NCBI GenBank assembly: GCA_963695075.1
Contig: CAVOFR010000003.1
Location: forward strand, 620,001-684,000
Reading direction: 5' to 3'
DNA from: CAWCAL01 sp963695075
Lineage (GTDB): Bacteria; Actinomycetota; Acidimicrobiia; Acidimicrobiales; CAWCAL01
DNA length: 64,000 nt
The notes under the pieces were generated by a model. It was not told where the DNA came from. It made no database searches and worked only from the letters and a program-made list of their open reading frames with translations. Made by a program: the position numbers and the translations under genes. This document shows positions 16,181 to 23,958 of this stretch, piece after piece. The number at the start of each line of letters is the position of its first letter. Within the stretch, counting starts at the first letter, position 1.

Positions 16181-17051
16181 CGTGTTCACCTGGACCGGTG
16201 GGCGCGGGCGGCGCCAACCCGCCAGAGGGCGCGGGCGGCGCCAACCCGCCAGAGGGCGCGGGCGGCGCCAACCCGCCAGAGGGCGCGGGCGGGACCGGGG
16301 CCGAGACCGCCTCGGCTCGTCGGGCCTCGAGGGCCACCGACCGACCGTGGACGTCGAGCTGTTCGGTCAGGAAGGCAATCCGGAACCGGTGGATCATCAT
16401 CCAGACCCAGATGACCATGAAGATCACGCCGGCCAGCATCCAGGTGAACAGCATGAGCCCTTCGATCTCGGCGCCGGTGGGCCGCACGGTGGCGGTCTGG
16501 TGGAGGCTGCGCCACCAGTCGACCGCGAAGTGGATGATGATCGCGTTGGGCAGCAGGGACAGGCCGAGCCACGCCGATCGACGCCGCCCGCCCTGTGACT
16601 CGGTGGTGGCACGACGGAGGGCGACACAGCCGACCAGGAGCACGAGGAGGAGTGCGGTGCTGGTCAGCCTGGCGTCCCACACCCAGTAGGCGCCCCAGGT
16701 GGGTCGACCCCACAACATCCCGGAGATGAGCGTCGTCGAGCAGAACAGCACGCCGACCTCGGCCCCGGCTTCGCCGACGAGATCCCAGAACTGGCTCCCC
16801 TTCCAGAGGTACATCGCCCCCCCGACGACGACGGAGATCACGCTCAGATACATCAGCCAGGCCGACGGAACGTGCACGTACAGCAGTCGGACCGCGTCGC
16901 CCTGCACGCCATCCGCCGGCGTCCAGAGCAGGCCGAGCGGGATGACCAACGCCATGCCGACGAGTGAGATCACACCGAGCACCCGGGTGACCGTCGATCC
17001 GGTCGAGGCCGGTGCGGCCGATCCCTTCTGCTGATCGCCGGGACTGGTCAC
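16173..17051 (-). CDS. ccmC: Haem exporter/handling protein CcmC
   Basis: A 292-residue membrane protein that presents haem to CcmE. The WWD motif WGAYWVWDARLTSTALLLV lies near residues 119-137, flanked by conserved histidines at YVHVPSAW (His60) and IIHFAVDWWRSLHQ. Six hydrophobic helices are apparent. The GTG start overlaps the ccmB stop by GTGA. The C-terminal 40 or so residues are an unusual proline/glycine-rich tail built from three copies of a nine-residue unit (PPAPSGGLA), encoded by a 27-base tandem repeat. Confidence 0.94.
   Translation of the reverse strand: MTSPGDQQKGSAAPASTGSTVTRVLGVISLVGMALVIPLGLLWTPADGVQGDAVRLLYVHVPSAWLMYLSVISVVVGGAMYLWKGSQFWDLVGEAGAEVGVLFCSTTLISGMLWGRPTWGAYWVWDARLTSTALLLVLLVGCVALRRATTESQGGRRRSAWLGLSLLPNAIIIHFAVDWWRSLHQTATVRPTGAEIEGLMLFTWMLAGVIFMVIWVWMMIHRFRIAFLTEQLDVHGRSVALEARRAEAVSAPVPPAPSGGLAPPAPSGGLAPPAPSGGLAPPAPTGPGEHDG
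16201..16293. repeat. 27-bp tandem repeat in the 3' end of ccmC
   Basis: Three nearly identical 27-base units (from 16201, 16228 and 16255) plus a partial fourth run through the ccmC 3' end. The period is a multiple of three, so copy-number changes keep the frame and would only lengthen or shorten the proline-rich tail of CcmC. Confidence 0.9.
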
Positions 17052-17716
17052 GTGTCCTCCAACAACGACCCGTAGGCGAAGAGCCCGAGCGCCAGTTCGG
17101 CCAGGCCGAATATGCCGAGCAGGACGAGCCAGGGCCAGCTGTCGGACGACTGCCCGTCGAGGGCGTCGCGGAACACCTGGGTGGCTCCGATGAGCAGCGG
17201 GGACAACACGGGAAGCAAGAGTATTGGCAAGACCGTCTCTTTCACCCTCGCTCCCGCCGCGAGAACCGCATAGAGGCTGCTCGCTGCAGCCAGACCGATC
17301 GTCGTGAGCACCGCTGTGGCCACGATCAAGGGTGCCCCGGCCAGCGTCTGGTTGTAGAGCAGGATCACGCCGGCGCCGAGCACCACCTCGATGGCCAGGA
17401 GCTGGACCGCCGTGGCGGCCGTCTTTCCCAGGAAGATCGCGGCCGGGTCCAGACCGGTGAGCCTGAGCGCCTGATCGACGCCGTCGGAGAACTCGACCGA
17501 GATCGTCCGCTGGGTGATCAGCACGGTCACGAAGAGGAGAGCGAGCCAGAACAGCCCGGGAGCAGCTTCGTCGAGCACCCTGCTGTCGGGCTCGAAAGCG
17601 AACCCGAAGAGCACCACGATGACCAGGGCGAAGGGCAGCACCTGGTGAAGGGTGATCCGGGACTGCCACTCGAGGAGGAGGTCCTTGCGCGCGACCAACG
17701 CCGCTTCACGGACCAC
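17048..17716 (-). CDS. ccmB: Haem exporter permease subunit CcmB
   Basis: A 222-residue protein with six predicted transmembrane helices, the membrane partner of the CcmA ATPase. It starts VREAALVARKDLLLEWQSR, the usual CcmB N-terminus, with GTG at 17716 overlapping the end of ccmA by 11 bases. Later landmarks are SVEFSDGVDQALRLTGLDP and VLPILLLPVLSPLLIGA. Its stop overlaps ccmC by GTGA. An upstream in-frame start at 17788 would lie deep within ccmA and is rejected. Confidence 0.93.
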   Translation of the reverse strand: MVREAALVARKDLLLEWQSRITLHQVLPFALVIVVLFGFAFEPDSRVLDEAAPGLFWLALLFVTVLITQRTISVEFSDGVDQALRLTGLDPAAIFLGKTAATAVQLLAIEVVLGAGVILLYNQTLAGAPLIVATAVLTTIGLAAASSLYAVLAAGARVKETVLPILLLPVLSPLLIGATQVFRDALDGQSSDSWPWLVLLGIFGLAELALGLFAYGSLLEDT

Positions 17717-18386
17717 TGGGCACCCCGGGGGGCGACGCGGGCCGTGAGATGTCGGTGACCATGCCGCCGTCGATCCGTACGACCGCATCCGCCAGAGGCA
17801 CGGCGCGTTCGGTCTCGTGCGAGGCCATGAGGACCGTTGCCCCCACCCCGGCCGCTTCGATCAGCAATGTGTCGAGCAGGTCCCGGCCACCCGCGTCGAG
17901 TCCGGCATGAGGCTCGTCCAGCAGCCACAACTCAGGTCGACGGGCCACCAGTGCCGCCAGCGATGCGCGGCGGCGCTGGCCGGCCGAGAGCCGGTTGACG
18001 GCGACGGTCCTCAGCCGGCCGTCCAGCCCGACCCGCTCGAAGGCACGGTCGGCATCGCCGGTGCTCGCGCCCGCCGCTTCGCTCCAGAACCGCAGGTTGG
18101 CCTCGACGGTCAGATCGCCGTACAGGAAGCTGTCGTGGCCGAGCAGCCCCACACGACGCCGGACGATCCGGGGGTCCGACCGGAGGTCGTGACCCAGTAC
18201 TTCCGCCTCGCCCTGGACCACCGGGACGAGGCCCGCACAGGCGCGCAACAGAGTTGTCTTGCCGGCACCGTTGGGGCCGACCAGCAAGACAATCTGGCCC
18301 GGAGCGACATCGAGATCGATGCCGGCCAGGGCAGGAAACCGTCCGAGCATGCACACGGCGGAACGGAGGTGGACCACGGGATCCAT
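17706..18386 (-). CDS. ccmA: Haem exporter ATPase CcmA
   Basis: A 226-residue ABC ATPase. Walker A is LVGPNGAGKTTLLRACAG (near residues 37-50), the signature is LSAGQRRRASLAAL, and Walker B is LWLLDEPHAGLDAGG. It energises the CcmABCD complex that releases haem-loaded CcmE. It is the first gene of the ccmABCDEFGH operon. ATG 18386 is favoured; the open frame upstream to 18926 is a shadow of the divergent sortase gene. The divergent gap of about 120 bases must carry promoters for both directions. Confidence 0.94.
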   Translation of the reverse strand: MDPVVHLRSAVCMLGRFPALAGIDLDVAPGQIVLLVGPNGAGKTTLLRACAGLVPVVQGEAEVLGHDLRSDPRIVRRRVGLLGHDSFLYGDLTVEANLRFWSEAAGASTGDADRAFERVGLDGRLRTVAVNRLSAGQRRRASLAALVARRPELWLLDEPHAGLDAGGRDLLDTLLIEAAGVGATVLMASHETERAVPLADAVVRIDGGMVTDISRPASPPGVPSGP

Positions 18387-18497
18387 GAAGATGGCCGAAT
18401 TGAGGTTACGTCCTCGACTGCTCGGCGGGTAAGTCGGTGGGCCTTTCCGCCGATGAGCAACCATGCCCCCCGACACCACTTTCCGCCCTCTACTGCT

Positions 18498-18503
18498 TAC
18501 CCT
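18498..18503 (+). promoter_or_regulatory. -10 element of a probable leaderless sortase promoter
   Basis: TACCCT (18498-18503) fits TANNNT and ends six bases before the sortase GTG at 18510, the same spacing as at 9134, implying transcription from the start codon. Confidence 0.45.
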
Positions 18504-18509
18504 CGTGCC

Positions 18510-19748
18510 GTGACGTTCGCGCGGGTCCTCGGCGGTATCGGCCGCACGCTCATCACGGCCGGCATCGTGCTGTTCGCCTTCGTCGCGTACCAGCTCTGGG
18601 GTACCGGCTATCAGGAGGCGCGTGCACAGAACGAGCTCGAGGAGCAGTTCGCCGCGCTCGAAGCCGAGATAGCGGCCCAGTTCTCCGATGAGTCCGAGGT
18701 CGACAGCGAGCCGGCCGTGACGAGCACGTCGGTGCCACTCACCGACGTCGAGCCGGTGGAGCCATCCGAGTCGCTCATCCCGGTCAGCGCGAGCGGCGAG
18801 GAGCTCGAGATCTATGCTCCGCGGCGCAGCGAACCGCTGGCCATCATCGACATCCCCCGCATCGGGACCCACAAGGTGGTGGTCGAGGGGGTGAGCGTCG
18901 ACGATCTGAAGCGAGGTCCCGGCCACTACGCCGAGTCACCCATGCCGGGCAACATCGGCAACGCCTCCATCGCCGGCCATCGCACCACCTATGGCGCGCC
19001 CTTCGGGCGGATCGACGAGCTGCGACCGGGCGACATCGTGTCGGTCAGCACGCTCTGGGGCGACTTCACCTACGAGATCATGACCGCGGCCGACGCCACG
19101 GCGGACAACTCCGCCAACTACGCGCCCGGCGACCCGGAGGGGGCGAGCTGGATCGTCGGGCCGGGTGAGACCTGGGTGCTCGAGAACTTCGGCGACAACC
19201 GGCTGACCCTCACCGCCTGCCACCCCCGCTACTCGGCCCGCCAGCGCATCATCGTCGCCGGCAAGCTGGTGCAGACACCCGCGCCGCCGCCCAAGGTGCG
19301 CGACACCGACGATACGACTCCGTCCGATGCCGTCCCGGTCCTGGCCACCGAAGATCCGACCGACCCGCCCGCCGCCGAGGCCGATGTGGTGACGACCGAC
19401 CTCGACCTCGACGCCGGACTCGCCGGCGACAAGGAAGCACTGGGCCCCGCGTTGTGGTGGGGCCTGGCCACCCTCGGGCTGTGGCTGATCCTCTGGGCCG
19501 CGGTGCGACAATCGCTCTGGGCCGCGCTGGTCGGCATCGCTCTGCCCTTACTGGCCAGCCCCCTGTACCCCGACGCGATCGCCGACATGTGGCGATGGGC
19601 CGCACTCGCCGCGGGGGTCTGGTTGGGGCTCTGGCTCGCCACGCGTGCCAAGATCCGGTGGCAGCCCTTCATCCTGATCGCTCCCCTGGGGCTACTGGCC
19701 CTAATCCCATGCTTCTACTACGTCGACCGCTTCCTCCCCGCCGGCTAG
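18510..19748 (+). CDS. Class E sortase with C-terminal membrane helices
   Basis: A 412-residue sortase. An N-terminal membrane anchor (about residues 8-30) is followed by an acidic linker and the catalytic domain. His157 lies in ASIAGHRTTYGAPF, Cys237 in LTLTACHPR, and arginines in YSARQR follow, as in actinobacterial SrtE enzymes that anchor LAxTG-type proteins to peptidoglycan. Beyond residue 290 an acidic linker leads to four further hydrophobic helices, an extension longer than typical SrtE. No obvious substrate with a sorting motif is encoded nearby. GTG 18510 follows a -10 element directly. Confidence 0.92.
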   Translation: MTFARVLGGIGRTLITAGIVLFAFVAYQLWGTGYQEARAQNELEEQFAALEAEIAAQFSDESEVDSEPAVTSTSVPLTDVEPVEPSESLIPVSASGEELEIYAPRRSEPLAIIDIPRIGTHKVVVEGVSVDDLKRGPGHYAESPMPGNIGNASIAGHRTTYGAPFGRIDELRPGDIVSVSTLWGDFTYEIMTAADATADNSANYAPGDPEGASWIVGPGETWVLENFGDNRLTLTACHPRYSARQRIIVAGKLVQTPAPPPKVRDTDDTTPSDAVPVLATEDPTDPPAAEADVVTTDLDLDAGLAGDKEALGPALWWGLATLGLWLILWAAVRQSLWAALVGIALPLLASPLYPDAIADMWRWAALAAGVWLGLWLATRAKIRWQPFILIAPLGLLALIPCFYYVDRFLPAG

Positions 19749-19750
19749 CG

Positions 19751-20356
19751 ATGAGGCCCCTGGGCCGAAGAGCCATGAGCACAGCCGCCCTTCTCGTCGC
19801 TTCCGCGATCGTCATCGGCGCATGCTCCGGTGCCGAGAACGCGGCCGATGGCGACGCGACCGACGGTGAGAACACCACCACGACCCGGCTCGAACCGACC
19901 ACGAGCGATGCGACGACGGCCGACCACGGCTCGACCACCACGACCGAAGGCGCCCCTTCGACGAGCTCCCCCACCGGGCCGGTCTCGGTGATCGACCTCG
20001 GCGCGGGCGACTGCTTCGACGCTGCCGCCCCGACCATCGATCCGGCCGAGGTCCGGGAGGTCGACCTGGTTGCGTGCGAGGAAGCGCACGACAGCGAGGT
20101 GTTCGCCCAGACGGCCTTCGAGTCGGTCGATCCCGCCTACCCGGGTGAGGACGAGCTCATCGACTACGCCACGAACTTCTGCGTCGACGAGTTCCAGGCC
20201 TTCGTCGGATTGCCCTATACCGGTTCGGCGTTCACCGTCAGCCACTTCTGGCCGACGGTGACGGCATGGGAGAACACCGACGACCGCACGATTCTCTGCG
20301 TCCTGTTCCGGAAAGGTGAGCGGTTGACCGGATCCGCCCGAGACACCGGGCTGTGA
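19751..20356 (+). CDS. Lipoprotein with septum-formation-like domain
   Basis: A 201-residue secreted lipoprotein. The signal peptide ends in the lipobox VIGAC with the lipid-accepting Cys25. A Thr/Ser-rich linker (about residues 40-75) spans the wall. The C-terminal domain, SVIDLGAGDCFDAAAP through CVLFRKGERLTG, contains four cysteines and resembles the actinobacterial septum-formation (Septum_form) domain of unknown function. It starts two bases after the sortase stop, so co-expression at the cell surface is likely. The oxidoreductase downstream overlaps by GTGA. Confidence 0.8.
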   Translation: MRPLGRRAMSTAALLVASAIVIGACSGAENAADGDATDGENTTTTRLEPTTSDATTADHGSTTTTEGAPSTSSPTGPVSVIDLGAGDCFDAAAPTIDPAEVREVDLVACEEAHDSEVFAQTAFESVDPAYPGEDELIDYATNFCVDEFQAFVGLPYTGSAFTVSHFWPTVTAWENTDDRTILCVLFRKGERLTGSARDTGL

Positions 20357-21336
20357 CCGCGCCGGTGCGCTGGGGCATCTGCGGCACCGGCGGGATCGCC
20401 GAGAAGTTCGTGCAATCCCTCGGGCAGGTCCCCGATGCCCGGGTCGTCAGCGTGGCATCGCGGACGGCGGGACGGGCCGAGGACTTCGCCTGCCGCCTCG
20501 GAATACCCCGGGCCTCCGGGAGCCCCGAGGTGATGGCGGCCGACCCCGACGTGGACGTCGTGTATGTCGCCTCGACCCATGACCGGCACCGGTCCGACAC
20601 GATCCTCTTCCTCGAGGCCGGACGACACGTGCTCTGCGAGAAGCCGATCGCGACGAGCGCGGCCGAAGCACGTGAGATGTGCGACGCGGCGCGCACCAAC
20701 GGACGGTTCCTCATGGAGGCCATGTGGAGCCGATTCCAACCCTCGTACACCGCCCTGGGTCGGCTGCTCGACGACGGGACGATCGGCCACCCGATGACCG
20801 TCACCGCCGACTTCAGCTTCTCGGTACCGGAGGAGGCCCGCGCGAAACACCGGCTGTTCGACCCCGACCGGGCCGGAGGTGCGCTCCTGGACCTCGGGGT
20901 CTACACGATCCATCTGGCCCGGCTGGTCCTCGGCGACGTGGCCGAGGTGACGGCGGCCGGCCAGCTCACCGATCGGGGGGTCGACCGGCACACGACACTC
21001 GGCCTGGTGCATCGCGGTGGCGGCGTGTCGAGACACCACGTCTCGATCACTCGTGCCGGCGACTGCGCGGCCCGGATCAAGGGAACGCGGGGGTCGATCG
21101 CGCTCGACCCGCGCATGCACCGAACCGAGCGACTCACGATCGAGGGCGACCGGCCCCGTGTGATCGACACCGAGCCGGCCGGCCTGCACCACCAGGTGCC
21201 CGAGGTGCACCGCTGCATCCGGGCCGGCGTGCTCGAGAGCGATCGCTGGTCGTGGGACGACGCCGTGGCCACCTTGACCGTCATCGACGAGGCCCGGTCC
21301 CAGATCGGCCTTCGCTATCCCTGGGAGCAGCGCTGA
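20353..21336 (+). CDS. Gfo/Idh/MocA-family NAD(P)-dependent oxidoreductase
   Basis: A 327-residue sugar or inositol dehydrogenase-type protein. The N-terminal Rossmann fold is WGICGTGGIAEKFVQSLG, with VYVASTHDRHRSDTI and the conserved LCEKPIATSAAEA. The C-terminal substrate domain includes GGALLDLGVYTIHLARLVLG. The exact substrate cannot be told; family members oxidise sugars, inositols or trans-1,2-dihydrobenzene-diol. The GTG overlaps the lipoprotein stop by GTGA, but functional coupling with sortase genes is not obvious. Confidence 0.9.
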   Translation: MTAPVRWGICGTGGIAEKFVQSLGQVPDARVVSVASRTAGRAEDFACRLGIPRASGSPEVMAADPDVDVVYVASTHDRHRSDTILFLEAGRHVLCEKPIATSAAEAREMCDAARTNGRFLMEAMWSRFQPSYTALGRLLDDGTIGHPMTVTADFSFSVPEEARAKHRLFDPDRAGGALLDLGVYTIHLARLVLGDVAEVTAAGQLTDRGVDRHTTLGLVHRGGGVSRHHVSITRAGDCAARIKGTRGSIALDPRMHRTERLTIEGDRPRVIDTEPAGLHHQVPEVHRCIRAGVLESDRWSWDDAVATLTVIDEARSQIGLRYPWEQR

Positions 21337-21408
21337 GGAGTTCGGCGGGTGGGGACGAGGCGAAGCTCGAGTTCGCTGAACTCCCGAGGAGCCCTCCCCG
21401 GCGGGTGG

Positions 21409-21590
21409 GCCGAAATCTGGTCCCTGGCCGTCGGTAGCCGACGGCTACGCCCAACCAGGTCGACGCCCCGCCAGTCGTCACCCCGGCCCCAAACACCGAA
21501 CTGGTGGCCCACCAGCCCAGAACTGGGCTCTGAGGCCGCGAGTTCGCCCGAGGAGACCACCGGGTCGCGACGACCCCTGGGAACACTGAC
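21409..21590. repeat. Structured interspersed repeat, copy C (degenerate)
   Basis: This noncoding stretch between convergent genes carries both modules of a repeat family also found at 34950-35172 and 47972-48195. Module one begins GCCGAAATCTGGTCCCT and contains the inverted repeat CCGTCGG-TAG-CCGACGG. Module two has arms CGAACTGGTGGCC and GGCCGCGAGTTCG. It runs in the same direction as the copy at 47972. The rest of the 270-base gap shows no gene. Confidence 0.8.
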
Positions 21591-21606
21591 CTGGGGCCGG
21601 CGTCTC

Positions 21607-22326
21607 CTACCGGCCCTCGAATCGGGGCGCCCGCTTCTCGCGGAACGCCGCCAGCCCCTCCTGGAGGTCCGCGCTGTCCCACGCCCGCCGGAACGCCGCG
21701 CCGGGTCCCCCCCGAAAAGCGACGTCCTCGGTCTCGTTCAGGCTGAGCTTGTGGCCGAGCACGCTCAGCGGGGCCAGCTCGGCGATGTCGTCGGCCCAGG
21801 CCAGAGCCACGTCCAGCCCGCCGGCCCGCTGGACGAGCCCGACCCGCCGGGCTTCGTCCAGATCGAGGATGGCACCACCGAGGAGGACGGCCCGGGCCGG
21901 GCCCTGGCCGATCATGCCGGTGAGCCTGGCGACGGTCCAGTGATCGACCATCAGACCGAGCTTGCCGGCCGGAATCCCGAAGCGGGCCGACTCCGAGCCG
22001 ATCCGCAGGTCGCAGGCGATGGCCAACTGCGTGCCGCCCCCCATCGCCGCTCCGGAGACGGCGGCGATGGTCACGAAGGGTCCGGTGCGAATCCGCTCGA
22101 GTACGTCGTGCAGCAGATCCGTGAACGCGGTGTCCTCGAGGGTCGTGAGATCGGCGCCGGCGCAGAAGTGGCCACCGGTTCCGGTGAGGACCACGACCAT
22201 CGGGTCGTCGTCGGCCAGGGCGGCGTCGAGTTCTTCGAGCGTCCGGTGGGTCAACGCGTTGCGCTTCTCCGGGCGATCGAGGGTCAGCATCGTCACCTTG
22301 CCCCGGCGCTCGACCCCCAGGGTCAT
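21607..22326 (-). CDS. Enoyl-CoA hydratase/isomerase family protein
   Basis: A 239-residue crotonase-fold protein. The oxyanion-hole motifs are HFCAGADLTTLED and AAVSGAAMGGGTQLAIACDL. Both catalytic glutamates of classical enoyl-CoA hydratase appear replaced: the first position reads GGGTQLAIACD and the second IPAGKLGLMV. A simple hydratase reaction is therefore doubtful; isomerase, hydrolase or another crotonase chemistry is possible. The ATG overlaps by one base the stop of a second crotonase gene (TGATG), so the two are coupled. Confidence 0.87.
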   Translation of the reverse strand: MTLGVERRGKVTMLTLDRPEKRNALTHRTLEELDAALADDDPMVVVLTGTGGHFCAGADLTTLEDTAFTDLLHDVLERIRTGPFVTIAAVSGAAMGGGTQLAIACDLRIGSESARFGIPAGKLGLMVDHWTVARLTGMIGQGPARAVLLGGAILDLDEARRVGLVQRAGGLDVALAWADDIAELAPLSVLGHKLSLNETEDVAFRGGPGAAFRRAWDSADLQEGLAAFREKRAPRFEGR

Positions 22327-23108
22327 CAGGTCCCCGTCCAGTCGGGGTCCCGCTTCTCGAGGAACGCGGCGATGCCCTCGGCTGCGTCGTCGGTGCCCGC
22401 GGTGATGCTCAGCATGGGATGGAGCACGGCGAGCGCCTCGTCCGCCGACTTGCCCCAGACCGAGTAGAACGACGAACGACCCAGTTTCATCGCGGCGGGC
22501 GACTTGGCCGCGAGGCCCGCGGCCAGCTCGGCCACGGAAGCATCCAGATCGTCGGCCGGGACGACATGGTTGACGAATCCGATCCGGGCACCCTCTTCGG
22601 CCGGCACCCGACGGCCGGTCATCATCAGCTCGAGGGCCTTCTTCGGTGGCATCGAACGCGTCATCGGCACGGTGATCATGTAGGGCCACAGTCCGACGTC
22701 GATCTCCGGCACGCCGAAGACCGCGTCGTCGGCCGCGACGACCATGTCGCACGACAGCGCCAGACCCATCCCACCGGCGAGGGCGTAGCCCCGCACCTTG
22801 GCGATGGTCGGCATGCCGAGATCCCACAGATCGGCGAACAGACGGGCGAGTACGCCCCTGCTCTCGTGGAGTGCCAGATGGCCCCCGCCGTCGGCCATGC
22901 CGGTGAGATCGGCGCCGGCGCAGAAGGCGCGCTCCCCCGCGCCGGTGAGGACCACGACGCGGACATCCTCGTCCTCACGCGCTCGGGCAAGACCCTCACG
23001 GAGCGACTGCAGGACCGTCCACGACATGGCGTTGCGCCGCTCCGGGCGGTTGATGGTGAAGGTGGCGACACCGCCGGCGATGTCGGTCAACAGCTCGGAT
23101 TCCGTCAT
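22326..23108 (-). CDS. Enoyl-CoA hydratase/isomerase family protein
   Basis: A 260-residue crotonase-fold protein starting MTESELLTDIAGGVATFTIN. CoA and oxyanion-hole motifs are RRNAMSWTVL, AFCAGADLTGMAD and VRGYALAGGMGLALSCDMVV. The first catalytic Glu is replaced by Gly (GGMGLALSCD), while the second is kept in VPEIDVGLWP. It is the first gene of a two-gene unit with another crotonase. Possible roles are beta-oxidation of unusual acids or isomerisation. It is divergent from a DUF5317 gene about 120 bases away. Confidence 0.88.
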   Translation of the reverse strand: MTESELLTDIAGGVATFTINRPERRNAMSWTVLQSLREGLARAREDEDVRVVVLTGAGERAFCAGADLTGMADGGGHLALHESRGVLARLFADLWDLGMPTIAKVRGYALAGGMGLALSCDMVVAADDAVFGVPEIDVGLWPYMITVPMTRSMPPKKALELMMTGRRVPAEEGARIGFVNHVVPADDLDASVAELAAGLAAKSPAAMKLGRSSFYSVWGKSADEALAVLHPMLSITAGTDDAAEGIAAFLEKRDPDWTGT

Positions 23109-23214
23109 GGGGGGACGGTAGCCAACCACCCATCCGATCACCTGATCGGTCGCCGCGCGGTCGCCGGACGCTCGAACGCCGGGGACCATCCCTTTCCAGC
23201 GCCCACGCCGAAGG

Positions 23215-23220
23215 TACGGT
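23215..23220 (+). promoter_or_regulatory. -10 element of a probable leaderless promoter
   Basis: TACGGT (23215-23220) fits TANNNT and lies eight bases before the GTG at 23229, so the DUF5317 transcript probably starts at its start codon. Confidence 0.42.
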
Positions 23221-23228
23221 CTTGTCCC

Positions 23229-23909
23229 GTGGTGCTCACCATCGGTGTCGTCCTCATCGGCCTCCTGATAGGCCGCCTCCGCGGCGGAAGACTCCGGAAC
23301 CTGTCGGACTGGACCGTCAACTCCTGGCCGGTTCTGTTGGCCGCGGTGGCCGCCACGCTCGCTCTCGAGCTGTTCGGCGCCGACGACGTTTGGCTCGCAC
23401 TGGCGGCGATCATCGCGATGATGTGGTTCGGCGCACGCAACCTGCATCTGAAAGGCATGCCGATCGTGCTGATCGGCCTGGGTCTCAACCTGGTCCCCAT
23501 CGCGATCAACGGTGCGATTCCCACCAGGGCCGAATCGCTCCTGATCGCCGAAGTCACCACCGCCGAGGACCTCGAACGATACGACTTCGTCGGCGGACGC
23601 CGGCTCGAGACCTCCGACGACGTGCTCGCCGGTCTCGGTGACATCATTCCGATCCCTCTCACCCAGCAGGTGCTGTCGTTCGGTGACCTGATCGCGCTGG
23701 CCGGCCTGGCCACCATCGCGGCCAATGTCACCAAGTCCCGCCACAAGAAGCCGGTCGGTCATGACGACGACGAGACCGACCTCACCCACGGCCCCGAGCC
23801 GGAACGACGCAAGGTCAGGCCCGAGGACGTCGAATTCGACATCGACAAGCTCATCCTCGACCTCACCGGTCAGTCGACCGGCACCGACCGGGACCTCACC
23901 GGCGTCTGA
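23229..23909 (+). CDS. DUF5317 family membrane protein
   Basis: A 226-residue protein with about five hydrophobic helices in the first 150 residues (for example VVLTIGVVLIGLLIGRL and IPLTQQVLSFGDLIALAGLA) and a charged cytoplasmic tail after about residue 170. The region LGLNLVPIAINGAIP is characteristic of DUF5317, a family of actinobacterial and Firmicute membrane proteins of unknown function. A GTG one codon later is an equally good start. The gene ends one base before a strong terminator-like hairpin. Confidence 0.82.
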   Translation: MVLTIGVVLIGLLIGRLRGGRLRNLSDWTVNSWPVLLAAVAATLALELFGADDVWLALAAIIAMMWFGARNLHLKGMPIVLIGLGLNLVPIAINGAIPTRAESLLIAEVTTAEDLERYDFVGGRRLETSDDVLAGLGDIIPIPLTQQVLSFGDLIALAGLATIAANVTKSRHKKPVGHDDDETDLTHGPEPERRKVRPEDVEFDIDKLILDLTGQSTGTDRDLTGV

Positions 23910-23944
23910 GTGCGTTACCGGGGGACAGACCCCCGATAACGCAC
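23910..23944. terminator. Near-perfect bidirectional terminator hairpin
   Basis: Two 15-base arms (23910-23924 and 23930-23944) with one mismatch enclose the loop ACAGA. The arms contain GTGCGTTA and a run of five G/C pairs. It lies directly between the convergent DUF5317 and glycoside hydrolase genes and could stop transcription from either side. Confidence 0.75.
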
Positions 23945-23958
23945 TCCACCGGCCCGAC

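Noticed and set aside
16201..16293. Possible CRISPR-like array because of regular 27-base units
   Set aside because: The units are directly adjacent without spacers and lie in frame within ccmC, so this is a coding tandem repeat.
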